This document shows, piece by piece, positions 43,908-55,321 of a DNA stretch of 64,000 bases. The notes beneath the pieces are model-generated. The model made no database searches. It saw only the letters and a program-made list of their open reading frames with translations, and had not been told where the DNA came from. The stretch comes from Kwoniella bestiolae CBS 10118 (Eukaryota > Basidiomycota > Tremellomycetes > Tremellales > Cryptococcaceae). Where the stretch lies: contig NC_089242.1 of NCBI RefSeq assembly GCF_000512585.2, positions 2,480,001 to 2,544,000 of the forward strand, written 5' to 3'. The first letter of the stretch is position 1; each line of letters starts with the position of its first letter. Position numbers and translations under genes: made by a program.

Positions 43908-44974
43908 GGCTGATAGTTGGGTTGGTCCAGATGTTACACTTGGATCATCACCGGTTAGATCATCGAAGTCGTGTAAGAGGCGCTCAAGACGTTGATGCTG
44001 GAACAAAAGGATCATTGTGTGATTGTATGTTGTATTATCTATACGAAGGTGGGTGATCGCGATGATGATATATAATGTATATACGAATTCTGATGAATCT
44101 CATGTCGAATATATGGTGCACTGGTGCTCATGCATAAGAAAGGCATGTAATGCTCTGCATGCTGTACTGTATGATGCATAAACCCAATCCCCGGCTATAT
44201 ACCACTACGAGTAGTGAGCGAGGTTCATCCAGGGTACTCGTTCGTGTATTTACCGATTGGACCCAACATTGCGTGAACCGTAAACTACAGTACGCTATCA
44301 ATCTATGTTGTCGATTTCTTGAATTCTCTTTACTTTTACTTCACTCACTGAACTACAGTATTGTAGCATACACTTATTGTACAGTATCTTGTTCGTCCCC
44401 CAACATCAAACACCTGTGTATACGATCGTTCAACATATACTACACGAGAGCAGGACATACGACGCTCAATCACTCAACCTTGCTATGCCCTTCTTGCCAT
44501 TATGACACGACCCCTAGATCCGTTCCGATAAACCAGGTCTACGTCTCTGAACACAACATATATCATCAGCGATCCTTCCTCTTTTCCGTCCTTTCTACTC
44601 CTTTCATTTGACAACCAAGGTCCGACCGGTAAACAGCTTTGAGTTTCTTGTTGGATGATTAGTTAATTGATTGATTGATTGGTACGCTATGGGCGCTTCT
44701 GATGAGTGAGTTTTCATGTTCATGTATCCAAAGGACCCCCTTGAACGGTGTTGGGTGTATCAGATGATTGTTTTATACCACTCTGTTATCACCTCGGCTG
44801 GGAGATAAGACTGTACTACGATACGATATAACACAACATGCACAGACTTCGTCTTCAACTTTGAATTTTATCATTACTGCTTTTGTGACGACTCTCTTCT
44901 TCCCTTGATCAACTCTCTTCATCACGATATACCGTTCAAGTAGCTAACCATGTCACAACCACCCTTTCTTCACC
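43908..44974. other. Intergenic before NPR2, nothing recognised
   Basis: About 1.07 kb. A plus-strand frame at 44150-44611 is AT-rich, Cys/Tyr-heavy and has no start context or introns; I consider it chance. A short GATT repeat lies at about 44668-44681. Confidence 0.4.
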
Positions 44975-44985
44975 ATGACACCTAG
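44950..44985 (+). promoter_or_regulatory. Upstream ORF overlapping the NPR2 start
   Basis: ATG 44950 opens an 11-residue frame ending at TAG 44983-44985. It overlaps the NPR2 start (44975) in another frame. Both ATGs follow ACC. If the mRNA includes 44950, this would restrain NPR2 translation. Confidence 0.4.
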
Positions 44986-47385
44986 ATCTTTTCTACCTCA
45001 GATCGTAGGGGTGAGTTAAGTCATCCCTTCCAGCCCTCACATCCATCATCACATCTCCATACTCTTTTCCGACCAAGTACTAATCCTCTTCATGCTTATC
45101 ATAGCTCTTCTACGCACACTTCGATCCAACCCTAGGACCAGTAGTCCAACACCAAGTCCCCGAAAACCTGATAACATCCACAGCGACGACCTACGACCCA
45201 GACACCCGATCCAGATCCAGATCAAAATCCCGCTCTCGATCAAGGGCGCCAGCTCCAGCACCCCATCAACTTTCCTCCTCTTCCTCCTCGACCTTAGCAT
45301 TCCCTTCGTCATCTACATTGACATATGGTAGACGTGAATCCTCCCCCTCCTCCTCTTCTTCCAGAAGAGCATCCTCGACTCTATTAAATTTCGGATTAAT
45401 ATCTGAGTATGTCATTCCCAAGAAATCACTCCATGGAAGACTCGTCACCCTGCTCACTACTAGCAATGCCACCAACGAAGAAGATAAGAAGGAGTATAGA
45501 GTTATGGGGTTCCCGAATGTTATGATAGGTGAAGGTGGGAGATATAAGCGGAACGAGTATATGTGGAATTTGTGTTTCGTGTTTCATTCGTCAAGCTCGT
45601 TGGAGGCTTTCGAACCTGTTGTTAGGAAATGTGCGAGGATATTGAGGAGTGCAGAGGTGAGTTGTGGATTCTTATGATCTTGTACATCCCTTGATCATAA
45701 TCTGAACCAAACGCTATATCATCTTATCTTGGATGATTTTGTGGAAAACAACTAGAGGAGCTGACGAGATATACCATCAAAATAGAGAGACTCGTCATAC
45801 CTCTCTGCTGCTCGTCCTGAACATACACCCTTACCTGCTGTACTGGAACAACTGTTCGAAGATCTGAATTCGTATTCTGAGACATCGATATCGTTAGATG
45901 GGTTCAATTCGCTGGAGCTGAAGCTGTTTCCTTTCTACCGTGAGTATTGACGAGACCCAACCTCGGTCGTCTCACAATGATCTATGCCACCTCCTCGTCC
46001 TGCTGCGCAAAATCAATCTTGTTTCCTTCTCGAATGCTAATATTTGTCTCTTCACCTAGCCAACCCTCCGGAATGCGAAGACTGGCATGTTCCCATCGCA
46101 CTGGTCAATCTCAACGCACTGAAAGACGACAACTGGGATATCACCGCTGCAAGAGTGGCACAGTACATCGATGGTATCAACCATGTGAAGAAAATAGCGG
46201 AACTGGCAGATGCGGATGAAGCTTTGACGAGGGAGACGTTGAAACATATGCTGTGAGCTCAGCTACCAGATCAGACACGCCTATCAGATCAGCTGACATT
46301 CTGAATAGATACTATCAGGTCGTCATGATGGTGAGCTGATCTGGCCATAATGAAGCCCCTCATATAGCTGACAGATCTCACAGATCGACATCTTCCAATA
46401 TTCCAACATGTATACTCTCAAACCCGCTATATCCCGCCTGGGATCCGACGAGACGATAATCACCGAATGCCCACCCTATGTCACTCGACCAGGCTTCCCT
46501 CATCCCGAGTGGCCGGTCCTCCTTCGTCTTTACAGCAAGCTCACAGCGGGAGTAACGATACATCAATGGATAGAGAGTAACGAGGTCTTATCGCTTGGCA
46601 TCGATCCAAGGCGGTTCGTCTCTTTCGGTATCATCAAGGGATTTTTGAGGAGGGTACATAGGTGGCCTAAGATGATCGAAAGGACGTCGTCACCTTTGAT
46701 ACCCGTTCCTGTAGATACGAGACGAAGAGTGGGATTCGATGAATCAGCAAGATTAGGTTCGACGACTACGTTGGGCACACGAGGCGATAACAGATCACAT
46801 GGCGGTGATTCTGCGTTATCCAGACCCGGTGAAAGTGCATTCACGTTACGATCGGTAGGATCCAATGCTTCTCTGGGTGTATCCCCAACTTCGAGGCATC
46901 TCAATACTCCACCCAGTGTAACGGGCAGATCACCCAATACGGGAAGTAGCCGACGTAATTTGGCATTAGGGTTTTCCTCGTCAGGGTCAAAGCACCATTC
47001 TCAACAGCAATTAGGCAGATCACACACCACCTCCACGTCCGTTGCCGAATCTCAACCCTCAACATCATCCAGGAGAGCAGTGGGAGGAACGTCCATATCC
47101 CATTCAACGGGGACGCATGGTGATCGCCATGGAGAGAGGGGGGCAGGGAACAGTGGGATAAGGTTCGGGTTGAATGCCCGACAGAGGGAGGAGGCTGCTG
47201 CGATAAGAGCGGCGGAGGAGATGGAGGAGGAGTTGATGGCTTATTTGGATGGGACGCATCATGCTGATGAGATTCAGGTTAGGTTTGGGATGGGGTGGAC
47301 GAAGTTGGAGGGGATATTGGGTGTGGGGGTGGAGGAGATGAGGGATGGGATGGGGAGGAAGGGGATTACGCTGGTTTATAGGTGA
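44975..47385 (+). CDS. NPR2: Npr2/NPRL2, GATOR1 (SEACIT) subunit
   Basis: Subunit of the GAP complex that turns down TORC1 when nitrogen or amino acids are scarce; acts at the vacuole. The start at ATG 44975 gives MTPRSFLPQIVG; after an intron comes LFYAHFDPTLGPVVQHQVPE, the longin-domain opening of NPRL2. Then EYVIPKKSLHGRLVTLLTTS, YRVMGFPNVMIGEGGRYKRN, EYMWNLCFVFHSSSSLEAFE and the block DWHVPIALVNLNALKDDNWD with VAQYIDGINHVKKIAELADA. The large 3' exon starts MIDIFQYSNMYTLKPAI and carries FGIIKGFLRRVHRWPKM, a Ser-rich insert and a C-terminal helix (YLDGTHHADEIQVRFGMGW). All are diagnostic for NPRL2. The Ser/Asp insert after PENL and the long Ser-rich region are fungal expansions. Confidence 0.93.
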
Positions 47386-47594
47386 GGTGGTGGGTTGGCG
47401 AGAGCGCTTGGTACTACTACGATGAGTTGATTCAACATGTAAATCAAGTATAATGATTGTGTAGTTGACATACACATCTATCAATGCATAATATGAATAT
47501 GTACAATGCACCTAACAACTATCAATAAATGCCAAAGAAGACGGTACCAAGTGTTTCATTGCCTGCTTTGTATTGTATCAACATAGTCATCGAG

Positions 47595-49225
47595 CTACCT
47601 AGTAACGTACTTATCGACCTCCCGCCAACCCACCAAATCCGTACCTTTCCACTCATCCAGTAAATCCTCATAGACGATCCACCACCACGCATGGACTGAA
47701 TCGTAATTCGTCAGACTCTCTTGCGGCGGAGTGGACTTGACTGCGTCGAGCAGACCTGCGGGTAATGGTCTCTTCTCGGATGTTTTGGATTGAATGGAAG
47801 AAAAGTTGGAGGGTGTGATGGGAGTCGGGGGCAGGGGTGTGGGAGAGGGTTGATGGGGTGCGAGAGAGGTGGGGCGATGGTTCCATGGTTTGTCTAGGCT
47901 GTGTCGTTTAGGCGATATGATTAGCAATGAACGCCCAATCGAGAAAAGACGGAATAGACGGGTGAGATGGATTGCGACCTGGGATATCGTAACTCAAAAA
48001 AGGGTGAAGTAGAAACCAGGACCAAACCCACATATAATGTATCAACCTAACCTCCTCATCCCTCCACATATCCTTATGTACCGCCCTCTGCGTTTTCAAG
48101 GCATTACACCACCAAGGCAAAGGCTTCCACCTCCCCCTGAAGACCTCGGTAATCACATCCTGATCTGCGAATTTGGACTGCGCGATAGTAGGCGATGTGT
48201 TGAGGTGATGCACCAGCTCGTCGAGCAGCGAGAGGGAGGGCTTGAATATTACTAAGCCCGAGTTGAGGAGGTGGGATGTCCTTGGGGAGTCGGGTGCGGA
48301 GGAGGGGATAGGTGGGGATTGGAGGGTTGTGTGGGGGGATTGGAGGGAGAGGGAACAGTTTGAGGGGATCCTGCGCGAAAATGGGGTGAGGTTAATATTG
48401 TTGGCTTACTTCTTGATATGTACTATAGAGGAGATTAAGATAGGGGAGTCTTGATGGTGATATAATGGTGATATAATGTATGAAGGGTGGTTCGGTGATC
48501 CACACACACACAAACAAACAACCCGGGAATATGATGGTGATGGTGATGGTGAATAACCCGTCCTTTCCTCCTTCCCTTCAACCAGCCCCCTTTCTTTGAT
48601 CTCCACTGTACCAGTCCCAATAAGACCAAAACAACTCACCAATCCTCAGGATAATGCCCCAGTTTAAACGGATTACAAACGCAAGCCGGACTCGCCGCGA
48701 TCCAATCATCCCCAGGTAACTCCAAGTCAAACAGCTCGTCCATCCCCCTGAGGAAAATCATATCTGAATCTATCAATATAATCCTCTCGAATTGTTCCAG
48801 CCCGAATACTCTGATCTTCGTCCAGGCATCGTTGAATCGTGTGAAAGAGGGGTCGAACCCCCCATGTTGGGCTGATGAGGGGGATAGATGCTCTACTTCG
48901 ATTATCTCTATTCCGGAGGAGGTTATAATCTCTCTAGAGGGCAAGGGAAGGGAGGAGGTGGTCATTACTACTAGTGGGTAATTAGAGACGGATATGAGTG
49001 TTCGATGGAGGGTTAGGAGGCCTGTGTGTTGAATGGTAGTTAACATACTGATGAATTGCCTTATACCTTGCCTTCTGTCCCTGGTAGCTGATCACGCAGA
49101 GGGTAGAAGTAGGACCTGCAGGTGTAGAGACACTCACCTGCTATGTACCCCGGATTGGTTATCAACGTCACCCATGCTTTCCTACCTCCTTCGATACCAC
49201 CATTGTGAACAGGTTCAATAGCCAT
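47595..49225 (-). CDS. GT8-family glycosyltransferase (glycogenin/galactinol synthase-like)
   Basis: Transfers a sugar from a nucleotide donor, probably in the cytosol. The start at 49225 gives MAIEPVHNGGIEGGRKAWVT then LITNPGYIAG; after an intron LLTLHRTLISVSNYPLVVMT. The DxD metal site is in RIILIDSDMIFLRGMDELFD (about 48775), followed by WIAASPACVCNPFKLGHYPE. Downstream exons give LVIFKPSLSLLDELV, FADQDVITEVFRGRWKPLPW and WRDEEVRLIHYI, then LDKPWNHRP, the C-terminal GT8 HxxxKPW-like motif. It ends at TAG 47595-47597. One intron region holds CA/ATGGTG simple repeats (48480-48550). Fungal members are often annotated as glycogenin or galactinol synthase-like; the acceptor is unknown. Confidence 0.85.
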
Positions 49226-49785
49226 CTTGCTTCCTTTCTCTTTTTCTTTTTCGGACTTGGAATCTCTATAAGATCAGAGATACTGTTGAACTGTGGTCTT
49301 GACGAAACCAGCGAGACCAAATGCAAGATAGCAGCACCTAGGTGAATTGTTTAATGATCTATCAAACGCTGGAAGAAATGATTATGATTCAAGATAGCAG
49401 GACATACAATCTGAATTTTATACATGTTCAATCCCTCTTACATCGGGGGTTCGGTCTCACTTCTAAACTAAAATATATAGGAACGAATAAACGTTACTCT
49501 AATAACTTACCGATGTTTCGGGTATCATGCCACGATCGATCGCGTCATCATCTATAGTCTTTCAGATGCAGATGTGAGCAAACGTTCGCACTTCGTCTCC
49601 ATGATGGCTCATCGTGCAACATGCATTCGGCCAAGCTGTACGAGATGATACGGTAGGTGCTTAGACACGCAGCCTTATTATCTCATGAAGAAAATTGTCG
49701 CGAAATGCTACGAGAAGGACTATCTTGATGAAAGCACAAATTGGAATATCCGTGGACCACAGCGCAAACAATCGAATGGGCTACT

Positions 49786-50031
49786 TCAGGTTGTGCTGCG
49801 AGTCTCGTATTGAGTCATCACATGTCTGAAAATGGGCAAGACGTCGTGGAGAACATCTGGCAGATGCGGATGTTCAAAGCTCGATACCAAAGGGGGAAAC
49901 ACTCCCGGTAGGAATAGCAGCTTTCTCAATGCCAAGAATGGCATTTCTGAGAGCTGTCGACTTAATATGTCACATGAATGTACGTGAGCGATTTGAGAGT
50001 TGTCTGCTGTATGTCGATGAGTGGTATGCAT
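49786..50031 (-). CDS. Doubtful 81-residue ORF behind a TATA box
   Basis: A minus-strand TATAAAA at 50084-50090 precedes the first ATG (50031) by about 55 bases, a layout shared with island genes here. The frame (MHTTHRHTADNSQIAHVHSC onward) has no recognisable domain. The rest of the 49226-50120 gap shows nothing else. It may be an unrelated chance ORF. Confidence 0.2.
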   Translation of the reverse strand: MHTTHRHTADNSQIAHVHSCDILSRQLSEMPFLALRKLLFLPGVFPPLVSSFEHPHLPDVLHDVLPIFRHVMTQYETRSTT

Positions 50032-50120
50032 GAGTTCTCCGTACAGGATATCGAATATGGTTATGAGCTTGCCTCGATGACAGTTTTATATTAATGCAGA
50101 TACGCGCCCAGATCGCCAAA

Positions 50121-51070
50121 TCAAGATGGATTCCCTTCTCCCGTCGAGGAGGGCGGTGGGACCCAGTCTGATCCCTTTTGCTTCAACTTCGATATATGTC
50201 GATGAGGGTATCGTTCGGTTATAGCTCGCATTTGAGCGAGCTCTTTACGCCTTGCTCGATTGCACATTTCCCTGTGTAATAAATATGGAATGTAAGCGAT
50301 GAACCGATGTGATATAGGTTTGAGAAGGAAAAAGATAGCTTTGCAGACGATGTGAGTATTGTAGATACCGGAGCCCAGCCCATGGATCCATTTAAGTCTA
50401 TAGGAGACGCACGAGACGAAAAGACTGGAAGATAGAAATGTGCACTCACCACTGGAATCCTGATATCAAGATGAAGGATCCTACAGCCCAATTGGCCGCT
50501 ACCCAAGGTTCTGGTGAGAGATGAAGTCCAAATTAGCATTTGATGTATGATACGGGACAGTAAGATCGACCAGACCAGAGCGATCGTTGGATCACCCATA
50601 TAGGGGAGGTTATGTTATGGACGGATAGATATGAACTCACTCCTCGATCCTAAAAATCTCACAGCTCCCAGACCCGCCCCTCCCGCTATACCATACAACA
50701 GACTATTCCTCGCACACGGTATCTTTCCGATATTCTCAAAATCCTCCAAAGGCCGTATGCGCTAAATATCCTCATCAGTATCAGTATCAACATGCTCGAT
50801 GAAAGCAGATACAGTAGGCAGACCACTCACCGCCAAAGCCTTCTTCAGATCGGCAGCTGTATCTCCCGTGAGTGTTTCATCGGGTCTTATGGGTTCGGCA
50901 TCAGGTGTGATGGGGCTGTTTCCCGCTGGGATGTTTAGTGGAGCATTGACGGGTTTCGATGTGGAAGATGAGGCTTGGGTCGGAGTCGGTGGAGCGGTGG
51001 ATAATGATGCAGGTGCGGAGGGAGCAGGAGGAGGCGATGAAGCGGAGGAAGAGGAAGAACCCCAGAACAT
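50121..51070 (-). CDS. COX20: Cytochrome c oxidase assembly protein Cox20
   Basis: Inner-membrane chaperone for the Cox2 subunit of complex IV. The start at 51070 gives a Ser/Pro/Ala-rich N-terminus. After an intron comes RIRPLEDFENIGKIPCARNS then LLYGIAGGAGLGAVRFLGS, with the family motif PCARNSLLYG and the first membrane helix. Next, PWVAANWAVGSFILISGFQW forms the second helix, and the last exon EMCNRARRKELAQMRAITER carries the conserved ExCxxxRRKE signature. It ends at TGA 50121-50123. Two helices, a CARxSLLxG motif and a charged C-terminus match FAM36A/Cox20. Divergent from BCS1 by 285 bases, so two mitochondrial assembly genes share a promoter region. Confidence 0.92.
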
Positions 51071-51355
51071 GGTGTTGTTGGTTGATAAGATTGGGTGATA
51101 GGGAGCCAGGTGATAGGAGCAGAACTGTCATATAGAAGGACGATCTTGATCCTGGTATTCCAACTTTTTGAAGCAGCGTACAGCTCCGACCGAAGAGACC
51201 CCATCCTTTATTACGGAATGTTTCACTCAAATCACGTGACACTATCCCCTTCCTTTCTCGAATGACGGCACTGTCGAGTGCAGGTGAGCGATACTTTTCA
51301 ACTTTTTACATCTTATCTTATAACCATTCATGCCATCGCAGATATCAACTTGAAC

Positions 51356-53195
51356 ATGTTCAGACCGCGAACAGCACATCAGCCGGCTAGCGCTTCTCAG
51401 CCAGAAGCTGGTCCATCAACGAACATCACCGTCGATCCCACATTACCTGGTCAGACCACCGATGTTTCCACACCTCCGGTCCCAGGTCCTTCGGCCGAGG
51501 ATCAATCGTTCATATCGAAGATCATGTCTGACAAGTGAGTAGAACTTCTCCCTTTCCATGCTTACATGTTGCTGATGACAACTACCTAGTCCGTACTTCT
51601 CTGCTGGTGCGGGACTAATGGTAAGTCCCCCGCCTTTCCTGTGAAATGACGATCGATCTGTTAACCTCTGATTCAGGGTGTAGGCGTCGTCCTAACGGTC
51701 CTTCGACGATCCCTCACTCTCGGTACCACCTTTGCTCAGCGTAGAATGTTGGTGACTCTGGAAATACCTTCAAAGGACAGATCATACCCCTGGTTCTTGG
51801 AATGGATGGCAGCTCAATCTGCATCACAGGCAGGAAAGGGTAAACGTCCAATGGGATTTAGGAGTCATGAACTGGCTGTGGAGACGAGCTACAAGCAACA
51901 TGAGAACGGAAGCTCGGAAGCAGTGTTCAACCTTGTTCCAGGACCTGGTACACATTATTTCAAATATCAGGGAACATGGTTTCAAGTGAGTTCTCACTTC
52001 CCCTTCTTCCTGTTATTATCCGGGTTTAGCTGATGGATAGTGGTTATTCGATATAGGTAAAAAGAGAAAGAGATGCGAAGCTCATGGACCTTCATTCCGG
52101 CTCACCATGGGAGACACTGACACTCACCACTCTATCCGCTTATCGACATCTGTTTTCGTCCCTCTTGACCGAAGCTAGAGCATTGGCAGAAGCGTCAACA
52201 GAAGGGAAAACGGTGGTATATACCGCCTGGGGGGTCGAGTGGAGACCGTTCGGTAAACCGCGTAGTCGGAGGGAAATGGGCAGTGTGGTTTTAGCCGAGG
52301 GAGTTTCAGAGAAGATCGAAAGTGATTTGAGAAGTTTCTTAGGAAGGGGGAAATGGTATGCTGAGCGAGGTGAGCTGAGCTACCGTGTATTGCCTAATCA
52401 AAAAAACGAGAAGATATGTTGATGTTTGAATGTTACACCAGGTATACCATACAGGAGAGGGTACCTATTACACGGTCCACCAGGGTCCGGTAAAACATCT
52501 TTCATCCAAGCTTTAGCTGGATCATTGCACTACAATATCTGTTTATTGAATCTTGCGGAAAGAGGATTAACGGATGATAAGTTGAATCATCTGTTGGGAT
52601 TGGTACCGGAAAGGAGTTTCATCTTACTTGAAGATGTGGATTCGGCATTTAGTAGGAGAGTCCAAACGAGTGAGGATGGGTGAGTCATCCCGTATACCTT
52701 ATAGCCGCTTGAGGGTGCAGCTTATAGCGGAGTAACAACAGGTACAAATCCTCAGTCACCTTCTCAGGTCTATTGAATGCTCTAGATGGTGTAGCTTCCT
52801 CAGAAGAACGAATTATATTCATGACTACCAACCATTATGAGCGCTTAGATCCAGCTCTAATCCGACCAGGACGAGTAGATATACATGAACTACTAGATGA
52901 CGCAGCAGGCGAACAGGCCAAGAGACTATTCATCAAATTTTACGGCAATTCAACTACTGTTAATCCAAATGGTGAAGAAAAGGGCAGAATACTAAGGGAA
53001 GGTGAAACTCCCCTTACGGACCAGGAAGTTGAAGATCTAGGTAATGAGGTGAAGAAGATTGTGGAGGATGAGAGTGAAAAGGGACGGACGATAAGTATGG
53101 CTAGTCTTCAGGGACTGTTCATACGGACGGGTGCCAAAGAGAGCTTGGAAGGGATTAGGGAGTTGTGTAAAGTCCAAGGTCAGGAGGGGGTTTAA
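51356..53195 (+). CDS. BCS1: Bcs1-type mitochondrial AAA ATPase
   Basis: Translocates the folded Rieske protein into complex III. The start at ATG 51356 leads to a Pro/Ser-rich N-terminus, then a membrane stretch split by introns (PYFSAGAGLM then GVGVVLTVLRRSLTLGTTFA). The BCS1-specific region follows: RRMLVTLEIPSKDRSYPWFL, GPGTHYFKYQGTWFQVKRER and ETLTLTTLSAYRHLFSSLL. The AAA domain has Walker A GPPGSGKTS (52485), Walker B FILLEDVDSAF (52623), FSGLLNALDGVASSEERIIF, and the arginine-finger region HYERLDPALIRPGRVDIH. The C-terminal helical lid ends at TAA 53193-53195. All catalytic motifs are intact. Confidence 0.95.
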
Positions 53196-53450
53196 ATGCA
53201 TATAACACGATATTCTGCCCTCAAAGAGTCTTCGTTGTCACTGACACCTGATCTCTTTAATTTTGTCTTTGACCGCTGTGCATCAGTCCTGCTCACCCCT
53301 CGCCATGAAACAAAACTTGATTGCTATAAATCCCTACGACTAGCTCAGGATCAATCAATCTCTGGGTCGTCTTTCGTCTGCAAAAGTTGCATATCACTTC
53401 CTTGACAAGCCTGACGGTGGTTGTGTTCATGCATGCTATCCCTAGAATTG

Positions 53451-53465
53451 GCGGTAAAACCGCCT
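53451..53465. repeat. Short perfect inverted repeat GGCGGT-AAA-ACCGCC
   Basis: Six-base arms around a three-base loop in the gap after BCS1. No gene nearby explains it. It could be a small hairpin or chance. Confidence 0.5.
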
Positions 53466-53835
53466 GTTGGACAAAGGAGAGAGAGCTCAGAAAAATGACA
53501 TAAGTCCAAGAAGATGAGACAGACAAGCCGGGTCCTTCCCTTCTGTTCGACTGCCCCTATTCGGCCTGTTCTGCACAGGCTGAGCGTCGACAGCTCGTGG
53601 TGGACCTTTGTCAACGACAAAACGCAGAATGGATCGTATTCACGTAAACCACGATGCAAAGCGAAGAGCAAAGTGTCATCGGAAGACTTGATATCGAGTT
53701 GTGAGCTCTGGTGCCATGAAGATTGGCGAGCAAGTAGATTCATAATCTACATCTCATTGTTCAGCATCATCATCGTCACACCACTTGTATTTTCTCTCAA
53801 TCACCCATTGATCGAGGCACGTAAGATCCCCCACA

Positions 53836-54404
53836 ATGGGTGGCGGGTATGACAACTATAGCGGCGCGGCCACTCAACAGATCAATGAAACGAACGGATC
53901 AATGACGACCGAACAGATCTTATTGCCAAAGCCCTCAGTCACAGTGCATACATATGTTGGGCCTTTTGGTCCGAACAGGAGTTGAGGAGCTACTGGACAG
54001 TCAGTAAACATGATCAACCCATCCTTCGTGGTTTCGACATTCCAAGCGCCGTCGCTGGAACCCTGTATGGAGCGTCGCAAAGGCTGATGCAGTCACGGCG
54101 TGACATGTTCAATCTGTCACATACTCACGCGTACCAACAAAGTGAAGAAACGGATCCCAAACTTGCAGACAAAGAGTTTAACGATCTGATCATACATGCT
54201 GCAACTGAAGCCAATCGGAATTCATACTCAGATTACCATATCAGCGTTGCAGACAGTAGATATGACAGCTCTATTGGATCTATTGTAATGCCTGAGGGAG
54301 ACAATAATTTCCGAGAACCTTCCACCGTGGAGCGCATCGAAGGGCGGAACTACTTGATTTCTAAGTACCTTCTGCCCGAATGGAGGGATTGCATCGACTC
54401 ATAG
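53836..54404 (+). CDS. Unrecognised protein, 5' structure unresolved
   Basis: ATG 53836 (context CCACAATGG) opens a frame of about 50 codons (MGGGYDNYSGAATQQINETN onward) that stops at about 53983. A second overlapping frame, open from about 53889 to TAG 54402-54404, looks more like a folded protein: DLIAKALSHSAYICWAFWSE, SYWTVSKHDQPILRGFDIPS, HTHAYQQSEETDPKLADKEF and YLISKYLLPEWRDCIDS. It has no ATG until about 54088. Joining them needs either a 35-base intron (GTGCAT to AACAG), a longer intron with a poor donor, or a frameshift. I do not recognise a family, and function is unknown. The gene could be partly decayed. Confidence 0.45.
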
Positions 54405-54717
54405 GAACGTCATTCTTGTATGACTAGTTGATGAAACACATGAACACACTGTTGAGCCTTATGCTATTCTACCATCATGTTTTATCATTGCAAATTAGAA
54501 TATCTTATAGCCCACCGAACAGAGCAATAGATTGTACAGGATGGACACTCTATGCTATATCTGTTCACATGTACATACCGCTCTCCGATTCGGCAGCTGG
54601 ATGGCGACATCATGCCCTGCATTCTCTGCACAGGGGTCACAAGCACGTACATATATCGTCATAACCGCAAAGAACCGCTGTTATTGCGCAATGCCCAATA
54701 TCATCTTAAGCTGTATT

Positions 54718-55197
54718 TCAGGGAGAGACAAATTCCAGTATGTTTCCGCAGTTTCGTGCTCCAACAGACTCGTTGTGTTCAGTGACCGCAAATTGCCCTA
54801 TCATCCGGTACGTCCGAATTCGCGATTCCGGCGATAGATTGGAACCTGATTATTCCCTGGTCAGTATGGTCATTCCATCATGAGGAGGTTGTTACAGCTA
54901 CCAGGCGACAACAGTGCACTTACTAGCATTGTGAGTAGCTTGCAGCTCCTTGACTTCTTTGGTCTGGTATACGTGATTGAGGGCCGTGTATATCTCAAGT
55001 CGACCCTCACGTGACCTTCTCGGGGTAAGATTGGGATCATCGCTGTTGACGATCCTGCATTCGATAGTTGCATGCCCAGCTCGGATTGATGCTTCGCAGA
55101 TGTCAAATAAAAGGGTTATGGGCTCTTCAGAGTCGTTAGTCCTGTAATGATGGTGCTCCGAATTATAATAAGAGAAAGTGTTTTCCGTTTCGGACAT
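54718..55197 (-). CDS. Unrecognised 133-residue protein, two exons
   Basis: Exons 55197-54924 and 54845-54718 join in phase 1 (GTAAGT donor, ATACTGACC branch, AATCAG acceptor) to give 133 residues. Visible pieces are MSETENTFSYYNSEHHHYRT, then EEPITLLFDICEASIRAGHA and TIECRIVNSDDPNLT, and a C-terminal half with RTYRMIGQFAVTEHNES. Alternating hydrophobic residues suggest a beta-rich fold. It has no signal peptide or membrane span. I do not recognise the family. Its style resembles other small island genes at 25.4-28 kb and 55.3-56.1 kb. It is the first of a minus-strand run to 57.8 kb. Confidence 0.65.
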
Positions 55198-55321
55198 GAT
55201 GAATTGTCGAAATGCGGCAAAGGGATTTCGAAGAGGTCAAGGCAGAAAAAGTCAGACGACCGATTTCAAACTTCATACACAATATCAGGTTATACATCCG
55301 TGGCGCAAGACAAATCGAAAG

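Noticed and set aside
44150..44611. 153-codon plus-strand frame before NPR2
   Set aside because: Composition is dominated by Cys, Tyr, His and Leu as in translated AT-rich DNA; no start context, splice sites or domain.
53514..53852. Plus-strand frame with a hydrophobic stretch (IIYISLFSIIIVTPLVFSLN)
   Set aside because: The stretch comes from the T/C-rich leader just before the 53836 start; the rest lacks domain features, and an opposing frame is equally open.
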